Below the pieces are notes generated by a model. The model did no database searches. It saw only the letters and a program-made list of their open reading frames with translations, and was not told the DNA's origin. Shown in pieces: positions 1 to 10,977 of a stretch of DNA of 64,000 nt (position 1 is the first letter of the stretch; each line of letters opens with the position of its first letter). The stretch covers positions 11,085,541-11,149,540 of the forward strand of contig CM048849.1 in NCBI GenBank assembly GCA_026545225.1, written 5' to 3'. The DNA is from Cornus controversa. Its lineage: Eukaryota; Streptophyta; Magnoliopsida; Cornales; Cornaceae. The position numbers and the translations under genes were made by a program.

Positions 1-2384
1 GATGTTTTAATCTATAGCCGGTCTAAAGGAGAACACCTAAGTCACCTTCGACAAGTTCTTGAGGTTCTTCGAGTTGAAAAACTATATGTTAATCTTAAGA
101 AATGTTCTTTCATGAAGACTGAGGTGATCTTTCTAGGATTTATTGTCTCTGCGCAAGGCATTGCTGCAGACCCTGAAAAGGTAAGAGCAATTAAAGAGTG
201 GCCTGAACCTAAAACTATTTCAGAAGTTCGTAGTTTCCATGGTTTGGCTACTTTTTATAGGCGCTTTATCAAGGGATTTAGCTCCATTATGGCTCCTATC
301 ACAGACTGTTTGAAAAAAGGGGAGTTTAAATGGACTGCATCTACAGCACGGGCCTTTAGTGAAATCAAGCAGAAAATGACTGAGCCCCAGTTCTGCGACA
401 TCCTGAATTCTCCAGAGTTTTTGAGGTTGCTTGTGATGTATCTGGAGTTGGAATAGGGGGTGTCTTAAGTCAAGAGGGTCAACCCATTGCGTACTTCAGC
501 GAGAAGCTTAATGAAGCTAAGCAAAAGTACTCTACCTATGAGAAAGAACTTTACGCTGTTGTACAAGCACTCCGTTATTGGCGATATTATCTGTTGCCTC
601 AAGAGTTTGTTTTATACTCTGATCACCAAGCCTGAGGTACCTTCAAACTCAAAGGAAATTGAGTGCCAAACATGCAAAATGGGTTGCTTTTCTGCAAGAG
701 TACACTTTTGTGCTTAATCACCGAAAGGGGTCAGAAAATAAGCCAGCTGATGCTCTCAGTCGGGTTATAGTTGTTCTTTAAGCTATGAGTGTCAGTGTTA
801 TAGGCTTTGAAAGGATGAAGGATGAGTATTCCACCTGTCCTGATTTTGGTGTAATATTTCAAGAGGTTCAGAATGGTAACCGTAGAGACTATATTGACTT
901 TGTGATTAGAGATGGTTATTTATTCCGAGGCTTTAGACTATGCATTCCTCGCACATCGATTAGAGACTTTTTAGTCTGGGAGTTACATGCTGGAGGGATT
1001 GCTGGCCATTTTGGTAGAGATAAGACAATTTGCCTAGTAGAGGACAGATTTCATTGGCCGTCTTTAAAGGGTGATGTTGCTAGGATCATTTTCCAGTGTC
1101 GTACATGTCAATTAGCTAAAGCTAGGAAGAGGAACACTGGACTTTATACACCTTTGCTTGTCCCACATACGCCATGGAAAGATCTTAGCATGGATTTTGT
1201 CCTAGGATTGCCTAAAAACCGTTAGAGGACATGATTCTGTTTTAGTGGTTGTAGATAGGTTTTCCAAGATGACACACTTTATTCCTTGTAGCAAGACAGC
1301 AGATGCCTCGCATGTGGCTAAGTTGTTCTTTAAGGAAATTGTTAGGCTTCATGGATTACCCACTTCCATTGTGTCTGATAGGGATGTGAAATTTGTGAGT
1401 TATTTTTGGAAGACACTTTGGAAATTTTTAGGGACTAATCTAAAATTCTCCTCTGCTTTTCACCCCCAAACTGATGGTCCAACCGAGGTCATTAATAGAA
1501 GCCTAGGAGATTTGCTTAGGTGTCTAGTTGGAGAACGCCCGGGCATATGGGATTCCTTGTTACCAACATCTGAGTTTGCATATAATAGCTCTGTCAATAG
1601 GACTACCGGTAAGAGTCCATTTGAGATTGTGTATGGATTTTCTCCTCGCCAGCCTGTTGACCTTATTCCATTGCCACCTAAATCCCGTCCTTCTGAGTCT
1701 GCTGATTCCTTCGCCCAGCACATCCGTGATGTTCATGCCGATATAAAACGGAAAATTGCTTTAAGTAATGAAAATTATAAAATTGCTGCTAATGCTCATC
1801 GTAGGAATCAGGAATTCAATGAAAGAGATTATGTTATGGTTCGTGTACGCCCAGAGCGTTATCCTAAAAACTCTTTCAAGAAATTGCATGCTCGTGCTTC
1901 TGGACCATTTCATATCATACGTAAGTTGGGACCTAATGCTTATTTACTAGACTTACCATCTGATATGGGTATTAGTCCAATTTTCAATATAGAGGACTTG
2001 TTTCCTTACCGAGGCACCTTTGAGCCTCCTGCATTTCTGACAGGTACCCCCATAGGTGGAGATGCATCTTCATCAGCACCATTACCAGTTCTTCCACTGA
2101 TTCCGCCACGGAGTACAAATAAGATTGCAGACGTACTTGACCATCATATTATTGCTTCTCGTCAGGGTGGTTGTCAGCGATACCTTGTTTGTTGGAGAGA
2201 TCGTCCGGATACAGATGATACCTGGATCACAGAGGAGGAGTTTCGCCGTATTGACCCAGACCTTTTGGAGCAATATCACGAGCTTTACTCTCCAGAGGAG
2301 AGTTCTTCTCAGCCGGGGAGAATTGATGGAGATCCTAAGCCGGATAGTCTACGCACTTACTATAGGCGTAGACGTAGAGGATGA
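1..2384 (+). pseudogene. Ty3 pol: RT end, RNase H, integrase, chromodomain (frameshifted)
   Basis: The reading frame starts in the RT motif DVLIYS at base 1 and runs through the typical RT C-terminus (VKFLGF-like [15 protein letters not shown] near 240-280). It shifts frame near 390. RNase H follows ([24 protein letters not shown], near 500-640), with an in-frame stop at about 781. The integrase zinc finger is visible at 985-1130 (H, H, then CRTC), then a second frameshift near 1220. The core reads VVDRFSKMTHF and VSDRDVKF, followed by HPQTDGPTEV. The C-terminus carries a chromodomain (RYLVCWRDRPDTDDTW, about 2175-2225). Function in the family is reverse transcription and integration. This copy cannot make a full protein. 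The last 20 or so codons lie inside the 3' LTR. Confidence 0.9.
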
Positions 2385-2610
2385 TTTAGATTTATTTTAT
2401 TTTATATGTATTTTCCTTATTTATTTAGGACTTTTGTTTTCCTTTTAGGGTTATTGTTTTGCCTATAAATAGGGATAGCTAATACATTGTGACGGACTTT
2501 TTGATGATGATTATTGAATACGTTTATTGAGATTTCTCTTCTCCTTCTGTTCTTCTCTTTCTCTCTTCTTCTTCCCCTCTATCTCCTTTTCTTTCAAGCC
2601 TCCTGCATCA
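2324..2610 (+). repeat. 3' LTR of element 1
   Basis: It begins TGATGGAGATCC inside the pol ORF and ends CTCCTGCATCA. A TATA box (CCTATAAATAGG, about 2462-2473) lies mid-LTR, followed by a CT-rich leader. The start, TATA region, TTTTTGATGAT segment and CATCA end all match the LTRs at 3604-3985 and 6735-10871. The 287-bp length assumes the start is placed by analogy with those copies. Confidence 0.75.
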
Positions 2611-2933
2611 CCTATGCTTCACGTAAGCTTAAGCCTCACGAGCTTAATTACCCGACTCACGATCTGTAGTTGGTGTATCTTATTCTTGGTTAGCATTAGT
2701 TAAGTTATTATAATATTTTAAAGGTTTTATCTGCTAAACTAGAACTTTTTATATTCAAAAGTTGCTATTTTGGTTAGAGTTTCTATAGTCTAGGACTTTT
2801 GCAATTTGGGTAAGTTGTTTTCCTTGGGTTGCAAATTCAGCCCAGTAGTAGCTTAAGAACTTTCTATTTTGATGTCATATTGAGTGATATTCACCTGGTT
2901 CTTTTTTGATTTAAGCATCTTCAATACCTGCAG
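2611..2933 (+). other. Host intron remnant between element 1 and the first visible helicase exon
   Basis: AT-rich sequence with no coding content. It ends in a pyrimidine-rich tract and TACCTGCAG, a good 3' splice site directly before the exon at 2934. I infer it is intron because the exon begins in mid-domain and because the preceding helicase residues (the Q-motif region) are not found here. Confidence 0.6.
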
Positions 2934-3128
2934 GCTATGGCATTTGCACCTGTTATTGGGGGAAAGAGCTGCATTATAGCTGATCAAAGTGGATCTGGAA
3001 AAACTTTGGCATATCTTATACCAGTAATTCAGCGTCTTAGGCAAGAAGAGCTCCAAGGACTTGGCAAATCTTTATCACAAAATCCTCGCGTCATTATATT
3101 GGTGCCAACTGCTGAATTGGCTTCTCAG
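2934..3128 (+). CDS. RH50: DEAD-box RNA helicase, RH50 type: exon with motifs I and Ia
   Basis: This exon encodes the nucleotide-binding start of the helicase core. Motif I (Walker A) reads ADQSGSGKT at about codons 20-28 and motif Ia reads PTAELASQ at the exon end. Flanks are CAG at 2931-2933 and a GT donor at 3129. It is 195 nt, phase 0 at both ends, and joins cleanly to the exon at 11379. DEAD-box proteins are ATP-dependent RNA-remodelling enzymes of two RecA-like domains. The wording around the motifs (SCIIADQSGSGKTLAYL, EELQG) matches my memory of plant RH50, which I recall as chloroplast-linked; that location is not shown by this sequence. The N-terminal half of the protein, including any transit peptide, is not in the window. 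The six exons total 1140 nt (379 codons plus stop), all in frame. Confidence 0.88.
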
Positions 3129-3527
3129 GTTGGTTGCTGCTCTGCTCTCTTTTCTAGTGTTTAATATTTTTTACATGCTCTTTATATTTTTTAGTTTTCT
3201 TTGTTTTTGCCATACTGTTCGCAAGACAATAAATTTATAAATGTTTCACTCCTTTCATAGGCAAACAATCATTTTTTCTGTGCATGAAAGATGTATTACT
3301 GTCATTGACTTTTCTTTTTCATAGACATCATATTACCTTACAAATTTGAAATATTTTCTGTTATGGCACCCTTTTAGCTGCAGATATAGACAATTCTCTT
3401 TGACCGACCATACGTATTATAACTTTCTATGTTTAAGCATTAGTTAATCTGCAATAACATAATGTTAGGCCTATTGCTTTACTATGATGAATCTGTGATC
3501 TTTCTGACCATTTTTAGCTTTTGTCAT

Positions 3528-3600
3528 TGTTGAAGGATTTAAATATTAAAGTTACACCCTGTCTACCAGCTTAAGCTTTTAGAATAGATGGTGGTTAACA
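3528..3600 (+). repeat. TRIM left terminal direct repeat
   Basis: 73 bp with TG start and CA end, pairing with 10978-11050 with a handful of substitutions. It is followed at once by the CATGG target duplication of the nested Ty3 element. Confidence 0.88.
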
Positions 3601-3603
3601 TGG

Positions 3604-3985
3604 TGATGGGGAACCAGATATGGTCCAAGAGCTTGATGTGCACATGTTTCGCCTTTATTATTGGAGACGTGGAAAAGATAGATATAATTAGGGATTTTTG
3701 TCTATTTATTATTATTATTATTTTTATTTTAGTACTGTTTTAATTTTAGGATATTTTAATAATTTAGAGTTTTATTTTTGGTAGTAGGATTTATCACGGT
3801 TTTTCCTTGATGCCTATATATATGTGGGTTATGACCTTGAGAAGGCACTTTTTGATGATTATTAATTTATTGAATATTGAATTGAGTGATTATTGATATT
3901 TCTTCCCCTCATTCTTCTTCTTTTCTCCTCTCTCATCCTCTCTTTTATTCTACTTTAATTTTGATATCGAAGCACCCCTACATCA
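3604..3985 (+). repeat. 5' LTR of element 2
   Basis: 382 bp from TGATGGGGAACC to CTACATCA. A TATA-like CCTATATATATG lies near 3812-3823. It aligns with the split 3' LTR (6735-6741 plus 10466-10871). The 3' copy has about ten extra bases before its CATCA end (CTCGTCTTG). Confidence 0.85.
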
Positions 3986-3989
3986 ATTT

Positions 3990-4001
3990 TGGTATCAGAG
4001 C
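3990..4001 (+). promoter_or_regulatory. Primer binding site, tRNA-iMet
   Basis: TGGTATCAGAGC four bases after the 5' LTR is complementary to the 3' end of plant initiator tRNA-Met, the usual minus-strand primer of Ty3 elements. Confidence 0.85.
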
Positions 4002-5360
4002 AAAGATCCAAGTCTATTCAGAGCAAAATATTCAAGTTTATTCGGAGTGAAATATTCAGGCACTGATCACAACGTTCTTCAACCAAATCCTAAGCTTTAC
4101 CATAGCCATACACCACTCTCCGCCGCTGTCACAACCTACCGTCATGAACCCAAACCAAAAGTTTTAAAACCAGCCACCATCCATCTGAAAATCCCAAACC
4201 CTAGTTGCCTCACCCAGCTGCTGTACCAATCCACCATCAACCCACAACCTTTACAACCACGCAAAATCAATACCCCCCATTAAAGTTGTTCACCTTCACA
4301 AACAGACCCACCCCACTGTTGCGTAGCCTAAACCCCTGCCACTGACAACCCAAACCATCGTCCCTCACTTTCACATCATTATCCTCACACCCAAACCCAA
4401 ATTGTCAACAAACAAACCCTTACCCTACTGTCGCAACCATCAAAACCCATCACTGCAGTGCAAACCACCAGCACAGCCCATACATGTCAGCAATCAACGA
4501 ACACCCACCAAAAAAAAAAAAAATAGAAAGAAGAAGAACAGAAGGAGTCCTAGTTGTTATTGCCGGAATCTGCCACACCAGCACTCATTGTTGAAGCAAA
4601 TCACCTTCGCTGGAAGACCTCATCGCCGTCAACGAACAGAACAGCTCGTTGCCAGAATCGCTCGACCAACTGTTTCACCAACTTTGTTGTTACAGATCTG
4701 TTCTTCATCAACTGCCGAAATACTACCATAGTCCACTGACCTTCGTCATTGCCGTCGGAGTGTTGACATCTTGCTGCCGCTGCTGCTCGTTACCTCAGCG
4801 AAGCCCTTAGCCATGTTCGCGATCAGTGCTGCCATCGATTTGGGAAAGAAACAAAAGGTGGTTTGTTTTTATATAACCCATAGACAAACAACCCCACCCA
4901 TTTCATGTTTACAGAATCCGTCTTTGACTCAATCCATCAAATCCAATTAAACAAGCCCAATTAGGACCAACACCTACCCATTGAAGCCCATACTTAATCT
5001 ATTTTGACCCCTCTCTCAAAACCATCTTAAACTTACATAGACCAATCCAAATTCTGACCCAAACCCAATCCTTTGACCCAGCAACTTCTGCCTATCAATT
5101 AAGCCCAGATATCTTAACCCTCCAAACAGAAGCCCATGACTTTTTGATCCCAAAACCTTTTGTACCCAACCCTGTCCAGCGAAAAAAAAAAAAAAAACTT
5201 GAAGTTGCAGTTTTGTGTTATCCATCAATATCCTCCTGTCCACTTTGGTAGCATCCTTCTCAAATGGGTGTTTACTCTGATAACATTTGGTGTTATGTTT
5301 TACCCTTGACTGTAGCCCATGTGCTACTTGGCCACCCTTAGATCTATGACTTAAATGTGA
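4002..5360 (+). other. Untranslated or decayed leader of element 2
   Basis: C- and A-rich sequence with many CCA and CAACC runs and an oligo-A tract near 4510-4524. It contains small open frames with no recognisable domain. In this position Ty3 elements have a leader and gag, but I cannot identify gag motifs or a CCHC knuckle here. Confidence 0.5.
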
Positions 5361-5668
5361 CCCACCACAGCAAGGAGAATCACTTCTGCATCAAGTAATG
5401 GTAAACCTCTCCTATTAACACATGCAAAGCGACCAGAAAAGGATTCTAAAGCACCACAGATATCTTCTTCTCCACCTAATGATGACAAATATGTGTTGGC
5501 AAAAGAAGAAAAAGAAGTAAGTAATGAAGTTCCCCATGTCATATATGAGAAGGTGTTGGATTCTCCACCACCTAAATGCACTAATTTAAATGAAATTAAA
5601 GGTGTAACATTTGAGGGACATCTAGCTAAATTGTCACACATGAATGGTGAGCAACACACCATTGCCTA
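5361..5668 (+). pseudogene. Open stretch in element 2, unrecognised
   Basis: About 100 codons without a stop, lacking an ATG near the start and ending TAA at 5666-5668. The product would be lysine- and proline-rich (AKRPEKDSKAPQISSSPP near the start, EEKEVSNEV mid-way). It has no catalytic motif that I can name. Given its place before the integrase remnant it may be part of gag or the protease-RT spacer, but this is only positional reasoning. Confidence 0.35.
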
Positions 5669-5739
5669 AATCCTAGATCACATTTATTTGATGCCAAACA
5701 TAACCTCACACACCAAATGATGAGTTTACACAAAAAGAG

Positions 5740-6310
5740 TTCATTCACGATACCCTCAAAGAGGTTGTGAAACATCATGATTCATCCACTTCCATTGCGT
5801 CAAATAGGGATGTCAAGTACCACAGTAATTTTTGGAAGACAGTTTAGATATTTTTAGGAACAAATCTAAAATTTTCTTTTGCATCTTGTCCTCGAACTGA
5901 TAGGGAAATTGAGATTGTTAACCAGGGTCTGAAGTTGGTTAATTTTCTTGTTAGAATGCGCTTGGACACTTAGAACTTGTTTTTGCCTATAATGGAGTAT
6001 GTTTATATGAGTTTGACCAATCAGTGTACTGTTAGTTATTCTTTTAAAATTATCTATAATCCGTTTCCATGCCAATCCATTGATCATGTTTCTTCGCCTC
6101 CATATATATATATTTGCTTGACTTTCTTGATTCTTTTGTTCTACTTGTCCATGATCTTCATGCCGATATGCGACAAGAAATTGCTTCGAGTAAAAAAATT
6201 TATATGCTTATCGTAGGAATCATGAATTTATTGAAGGAGATTATGTTATAATTCATAGACTACAACATCCTTATCTTAAGAACTCCTTCCAAATAAAGCA
6301 TGCCAAATTG
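5740..6310 (+). pseudogene. Integrase remnant of element 2
   Basis: The nucleotide sequence parallels the integrase core of element 1. ACTTCCATTGCGTCAAATAG matches ACTTCCATTGTGTCTGATAG at about 1361-1380, followed by a related TTTTTGGAAGACA segment. Frameshifts and stops break it throughout and the catalytic aspartate codon of SDRD is changed. Confidence 0.7.
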
Positions 6311-6369
6311 TTAGACTTTTCCACACCAGTCATAAATGAGGACCTTATGCAAATTTCTTTGACTGGTCA

Positions 6370-6734
6370 TTGGATATGAGTATTAATTCAATTTTTGATG
6401 TGGAGTATTTGTTATCTAACCGAGGCACCTTTGAGCCTCTTATTTTATTGGCATGTGTTCCTACAGGTGGAGTTATATTTTCTTTAGCACCAACACTTGT
6501 TCTTCAATCATTCCTGTTACATTATATGGATTGGATTGATGATATGTTTGACTATCAGAGTGATACTTCTTTATTTGGTGATATTCGGTATTACCTTGTT
6601 CGATGGAAAGGTTATCTAGCTTCAAATATCACAGAGAGTGTTAATCTTGAGCTTTGTCGTGTTGATTCATACGTTTTGGAGCTGTACATATTCATTTACT
6701 CTCCGGAGGAGAGTTCTTTTCAACCGAAGGGTAT
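6370..6734 (+). pseudogene. Chromodomain end of pol in element 2
   Basis: The frame reads NRGTFEP, the same junction as PYRGTFEPP in element 1. A chromodomain-like core (RYYLVRWKGYL) and an SPEESSFQP tail follow, mirroring SPEESSSQP in element 1. The chromodomain of chromoviruses targets integration to marked chromatin. The frame runs on into the inserted sequence at 6742, so its original end is lost. Confidence 0.8.
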
Positions 6735-6741
6735 TGATGGA
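6735..6741 (+). repeat. First 7 bp of the split 3' LTR of element 2
   Basis: TGATGGA, ending in the ATGGA that is repeated at 10461-10465. The rest of this LTR is at 10466-10871. Confidence 0.8.
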
Positions 6742-7920
6742 TGTCACACCCAGGTTCCCCCCCGCCCCCCCCCCCCCCCCGATTCTCCCAGCAATAACGG
6801 GAAGGAGTAACAAAAAGGTGCATAGGACATGTACACACGCTATAGCGAGAAAATGGTTCTATGTGATGGAGTGGCTAGTGTCGATTAATAGGGGCTATTG
6901 ATGGGTTTATGGAGTCGACACCTAACAATTGATTTAGAGGTGTGCTAGGTCATCTATGGATATCTAAGGACTTAAAAGAATACTAAACTATTTTTGAGGT
7001 CTACGAAGGCCCTAAAGATGCTCTACTTGACAACCATACAATCCACATGACTGGATTCAGGGGTTTGATTATGTGTGGGGATGGCAGTACTAGGTACGAC
7101 ACAACATCCATACCAAGTATGGTTACCTTTGTGTTTTTATATTGCATTCGTATGTCTAATTATAGTTTACAATGTAGCATCAATATTGCTTGACTTAATG
7201 TAACTTTGAAAACTAGACCATATCAATAGGTGCCAAGATCTATGCCTTCATGGATAAGTGTGACTTTAAGGAAATTCTCTACAAGGGATGCTTTGACCAC
7301 TTTGGAAAGTGGGATCTAATGATTGATGTGACTGAGCCCAAGTATGACAACCTGGACGCCTACGTATCTTGAGGTTGCTCAAGAATTAGGTCGCACATAG
7401 TTCTAACTAGGCCATTCTATGAAAAACCTAATTGGGGATTCTAAATCAATGAACCTATAAGCATTAGAATGTCTTAATGACTTTCAATGATTTGTCTACT
7501 TTAATCAATTGGGAAAGATTTCTATTTCCTACTTGAGATCTCCTAATCTAGATGGAAACTAGGGTTGAGATGAGAACTTACTAAATTTGGATGCCCTAAT
7601 AGACAAGGAAACTAAAGCTCTAGAAATAATGTTACCTAACTTATTGAAAGCTAGAGTTGGATGAGATTTAAAGGATTGGATTAAAGAAACTAGGGTTCTC
7701 TAATTGAGATGTCTACCTTAGATGGAAAGTTAATGTTTCGATGGAAACTTACTTGATTTAGATGACCTAGACTTTGTTGAAAACTAGGACCTAAATGGAT
7801 GTCTACTTAAATCTAGGGTTTTGAACATGACTAATTTTGGGAAAACCTAACTCCTACTAAACTAGGATTGGAATCTTGACTATTTTAGATGACCTAATTG
7901 CTTATTGTAGCTAAGAATCA

Positions 7921-8024
7921 AATGGAAACTTGACTACTTGGATGACCTAATCTCTTGTGGAAACTAGGGTTCAATGGAAACTTGACTACTTGGATGACCT
8001 AATCTCTTATGGAAACTAGGATTC
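7921..8024 (+). repeat. Tandem duplication, 52-bp unit
   Basis: AATGGAAACTTGACTACTTG starts at 7921 and again at 7973, each followed by GATGACCTAATCTCTT and GGAAACTAGG. Looser copies of GATGACCTAA and GAAACTAGGGTT occur from about 7550 to 8050, suggesting an old minisatellite in this LTR. Confidence 0.8.
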
Positions 8025-8424
8025 GAGTGGAAAGTTGGATTTGTAAGATCCTAATTGGGAAGAGTATTTTGAGTGATTTACTTTGAAAAAATATATTTGA
8101 ACTTTGAAAAATTCATGCCTACGATCTCTAGGCGAGAGAGAATTTATTTATTTCTGAAAACTCGAATGAGTGCTCAAAAGAGATGTTATTTTTTTATTGA
8201 AGAGAGATTATGAGTGAAATAATTTGATTTATTTTAAAAATGGAATTAGAAGAGTACTTTTAGAAAATCCATGTTGGAACTTAGTCTGGAGGTTCTAGAT
8301 TGAATAATCCTAAGAGAAACTAAATGAGTGAGGATACTCTAAATGTTAATCCTATAAAAGCATTGATGAGAACCTAAACTCTTATTAAACCTAAGGTTCT
8401 ATGTGAAGGTTATGACCTATGAGG

Positions 8425-8690
8425 TTTTAGTGAACCTAAGCCTTACATATACATGAATACCTAGGGTTGGAAGATGTTTTACATGAAGCCTTGGAAAAGA
8501 TTACCTTTTAGGGTTGTATTAAACTTAGACTTGCAAAGAGGATGATTGAGTTGCTAATTTTAGTGAACCTAAGCCTTACATATACATGAATACCTAGGGT
8601 TGGAAGATGTATTTCATGAAGCCTCGGAAAAGGTTACCTTTTAGGGTTGTACTAAACCTAGACTTGCAAAGAGGGTGATTGAGTTGCTAA
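8425..8690 (+). repeat. Tandem duplication, 133-bp unit
   Basis: The block from TTTTAGTGAACCTAAGCC to TTGAGTTGCTAA occurs twice in direct tandem with only a few substitutions. It is inside the probable solo LTR. Confidence 0.85.
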
Positions 8691-10111
8691 TGAACCTATG
8701 CCTATGACTTTAAAGATTATGTGCCTTTAGTTGGACTCTACAACTCTTGTTGAGGAACTTGGAGAGAGGATGATCTTATGAGAACTAGAGTTGGAATTCG
8801 GTTTCCTATTACTTAGACCTAACAGGTTCTAGAACCAATTACTTTTGAAAAAGTGAATGCTTTGAAACATTGATTTTATTTGAGGAAAAATTACTTTTAC
8901 AAAAGATGTGATTTTAGGAAAGAGTAACTTTGAATGATTACTTTTTGGAAAATTTACTAGAGGGAAATACTATTTAAGAAAAATTACTTCTGAAAAAGAA
9001 TTACTTCTAGAAAGAATGACTTAGGAGAACTACGTTTTATGGAAAATATGGAAAAATACTTTTTAGAAAGAAAATAGTTTTAGAAACATGATTTTTTATA
9101 AAATAAAAAGAATTGGCTTTTAGAAACCTACTAGACCCAAAATTGGGAGAATTACTTTGCTAGGTTGCTATGGAACCCAACCCTAAAATTTGAGAATTCT
9201 TGAGTAAAAAGAAAGCTTTGGATTATTTTTAAGAAACCATGATAATTTTACTAAACCTAAAACGTGTGTATTTTAAGGTTCTTAGAAAAATTGATTTGAG
9301 AAAATACTTTGAGAATTACCCAAGTTTAAGACTTAGATTGGACAACATATTGACTTAAGATTGTGTTTTCTAATAAAACTAGTGTGTGATAAAAAGAATC
9401 ATGGTTTTGAAATGTCTTTGATCTACCCACATGTCGCGAATGCAACGGATGTAGTCAAGACAAGGGTTTGATACCCTACAAGAACCATGCAACAAGTTTA
9501 TGGCTCTAATGACAATTGGGATGTTATAAAACCATCATGCTCAAATATTTAAAAATCAATTGTGTAGAGAAAATCAAAAGATTTTTATTTTTGTATTTTT
9601 TTATGAATGAATGCACACACAATATATGGTTTGTATAAAATAAATCTAAGGGACCTATTGGCTGTAAGGTAGGCTAAAGGAACTTCCCCTAACTTTAACC
9701 ATATCGTATATGTAGAATGCAACAACTACCTTGACCACATACCGGTTGATGACTTGCTAAAGATAGGGTGAGGGTTGATGCATGCAAAGGGTGAGGGTTG
9801 ATGCATGCAAAGCATGAGGCTTATGCACAAAAAGAGTAGAAGTAGAGATGCAATATAAATAAAACAAGGGTTAGGAAATACTTCCTGGATACCACCGCAT
9901 TGTCTACCTTTTTATTTTCTTTTACCTTTTGATCTTCAGAAGTCTTCTACCGTTCTTCGGGATTGGACAGAGGCTTCTTGATGGAGAGTGTTGGATTGGA
10001 TGCTAAAAAAAATATGATTGGAGAGAGGGGGAAGGCTTGTCTGTATAAAAGCTTTATAATATGACTGAGTGTATTTTTTGATAAAAAATTGTCGACCCTT
10101 GATACAACATA

Positions 10112-10128
10112 TAGCCTGTTTATTTATA
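10112..10128 (-). promoter_or_regulatory. TATA box of the minus-strand LTR
   Basis: On the minus strand the sequence reads CCTATAAATAAACAGG, a strong plant TATA context, about 340 bp inside the LTR start at 10460. It supports the minus orientation of the inserted LTR. No experiment backs activity. Confidence 0.5.
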
Positions 10129-10465
10129 GGGCAAAAGTCTTGAGGCCTAAGTAAGTTTAATGCCGAAGTAATCTCGATTAAGAGATTATTTTGTGTCAAG
10201 AAAAGTTATTCTAGAATTTTCTATGCACTTTATTGGACCAAATTCTCCTAATTTTTCCACTTTCTAGGCAAATCCGGTTAATTACGAAGCAAATACGTAT
10301 AAATACGGCATAATTGGTTTGACCCAGCCTATAGTGTATCCTAAGGTTTTGGGACATTCCAGACGCCATGGCGGAGTTTGTTTTACGATTTGGTGGCCGA
10401 TTTTACTAGAGAAATATTTTCTCAATAATTTATGGGTTGGGCAAAAATTGGGTGTCTGCAATGGA

Positions 10466-10871
10466 GAACCAGATATGGTCCAAGAGCTTGAAGTGCACGT
10501 GTTTCGCCTTTATTATTGGAGACGTGGGAAAGATAGATAGAATTAGGGATTTTTGTCTATTTATTATTATTATTTTAGTACTTTTTAATTTTAGGATATT
10601 TTAGTAATTTAGTATTTTAAAGTTTTATTTTTGGTGGTCGGATTTATTAGGGTTTTTCCTTGATGCCTATATATACAGGTTATGACTTTGAGAAGGCACT
10701 TTTTGATGATTATTGAATATTGAATTGAGTGATTATTATATTTCTTCCCTTATTTCTTCTTCTCTCGCATTCTTCTTCTTCTGCCTCATTCTTCTTCTTG
10801 TCTCCTCTCTCATCCTCTCTTTTATTCTGCTTAAATTTTGATATCGAAGCACCCCTACTCGTCTTGCATCA
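10466..10871 (+). repeat. Main part of the split 3' LTR of element 2
   Basis: It continues GAACCAGATATGGTCC exactly as in the 5' LTR and ends TTGCATCA before the CATGG target duplication. The TATA-like CCTATATATACAGG lies near 10667. Confidence 0.85.
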
Positions 10872-10873
10872 CA

Positions 10874-10884
10874 TGGTATCAGAG
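10874..10884 (+). promoter_or_regulatory. Primer binding site of the TRIM
   Basis: TGGTATCAGAG, complementary to initiator tRNA-Met. It overlaps the target duplication of the nested Ty3 element, showing that the insertion fell between the TRIM left repeat and its primer site. Confidence 0.75.
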
Positions 10885-10977
10885 TAGGCAAGGTCATGTG
10901 TTCAAACCTCACTATCATCCTGATAATTAAAATTGAAATACGTGTTAGACCAAAAGAAGGCCACGAGTGAGGGGGCG

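Larger units (their letters stand above)
1..2610 (+). mobile_element. Ty3 chromovirus, 3' portion (element 1)
   Basis: The left edge cuts into the element inside the reverse transcriptase active-site region. Order on the + strand is RT tail, RNase H, zinc-binding integrase domain, integrase core, chromodomain and 3' LTR, which is the order of Ty3/gypsy chromoviruses. The LTR starts TGATGG and ends GCATCA. The same ends occur in the nested element at 3604-10871, so both belong to one family. The 5' LTR would lie outside the window, so completeness cannot be judged. It sits just upstream of the first visible helicase exon, in what I infer to be an intron. Confidence 0.9.
6742..10460 (-). mobile_element. 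Probable 3.7-kb solo LTR inserted in the 3' LTR of element 2
   Basis: The insertion is delimited by a perfect 5-bp duplication, ATGGA at 6737-6741 and 10461-10465. It starts TG and ends CA. Read on the minus strand it begins TGCAGACACCC and ends GGGTGTGACA, both LTR-like. A minus-strand TATA box (CCTATAAATAAACAGG) sits about 340 bp from that start. No long open frame and no internal terminal repeats are seen. A very long solo LTR of an Ogre/Tat-like element fits best. A non-autonomous large derivative is the alternative. A 20-bp C run near 6759-6780 may be poorly sequenced. Confidence 0.65.
3604..10871 (+). mobile_element. Ty3 element 2, nested in the TRIM, with large internal losses
   Basis: Flanked by CATGG at 3599-3603 and 10872-10876. 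The LTRs start TG and end CATCA. The 5' LTR is followed by a primer site. Interior coding is reduced to a possible gag or spacer stretch, integrase remnants and a chromodomain, so the reverse transcriptase region is missing. The pol end and LTR resemble element 1. A 3.7-kb later insertion (6742-10460) sits in its 3' LTR. Without that insertion it is about 3.5 kb. Confidence 0.85.

Noticed and set aside
4047-4731. Two open frames (78 and 109 codons) after the element 2 primer site, as gag
   Set aside because: CCA-rich low-complexity wording without capsid or zinc-knuckle motifs. Treated as leader.
6756-6780. A C run as a quadruplex-type signal
   Set aside because: A single homopolymer at an element end. 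It is more likely low-complexity or sequencing uncertainty. The same caution applies to the G run near 51447-51459.
10874-10925. A tRNA gene or tRNA-derived SINE (TGGTATCAGAG followed by a B-box-like GTGTTCAAACCTC)
   Set aside because: The 73-bp direct repeats and purine tract explain it better as the primer site and interior of a TRIM. No cloverleaf can be formed.
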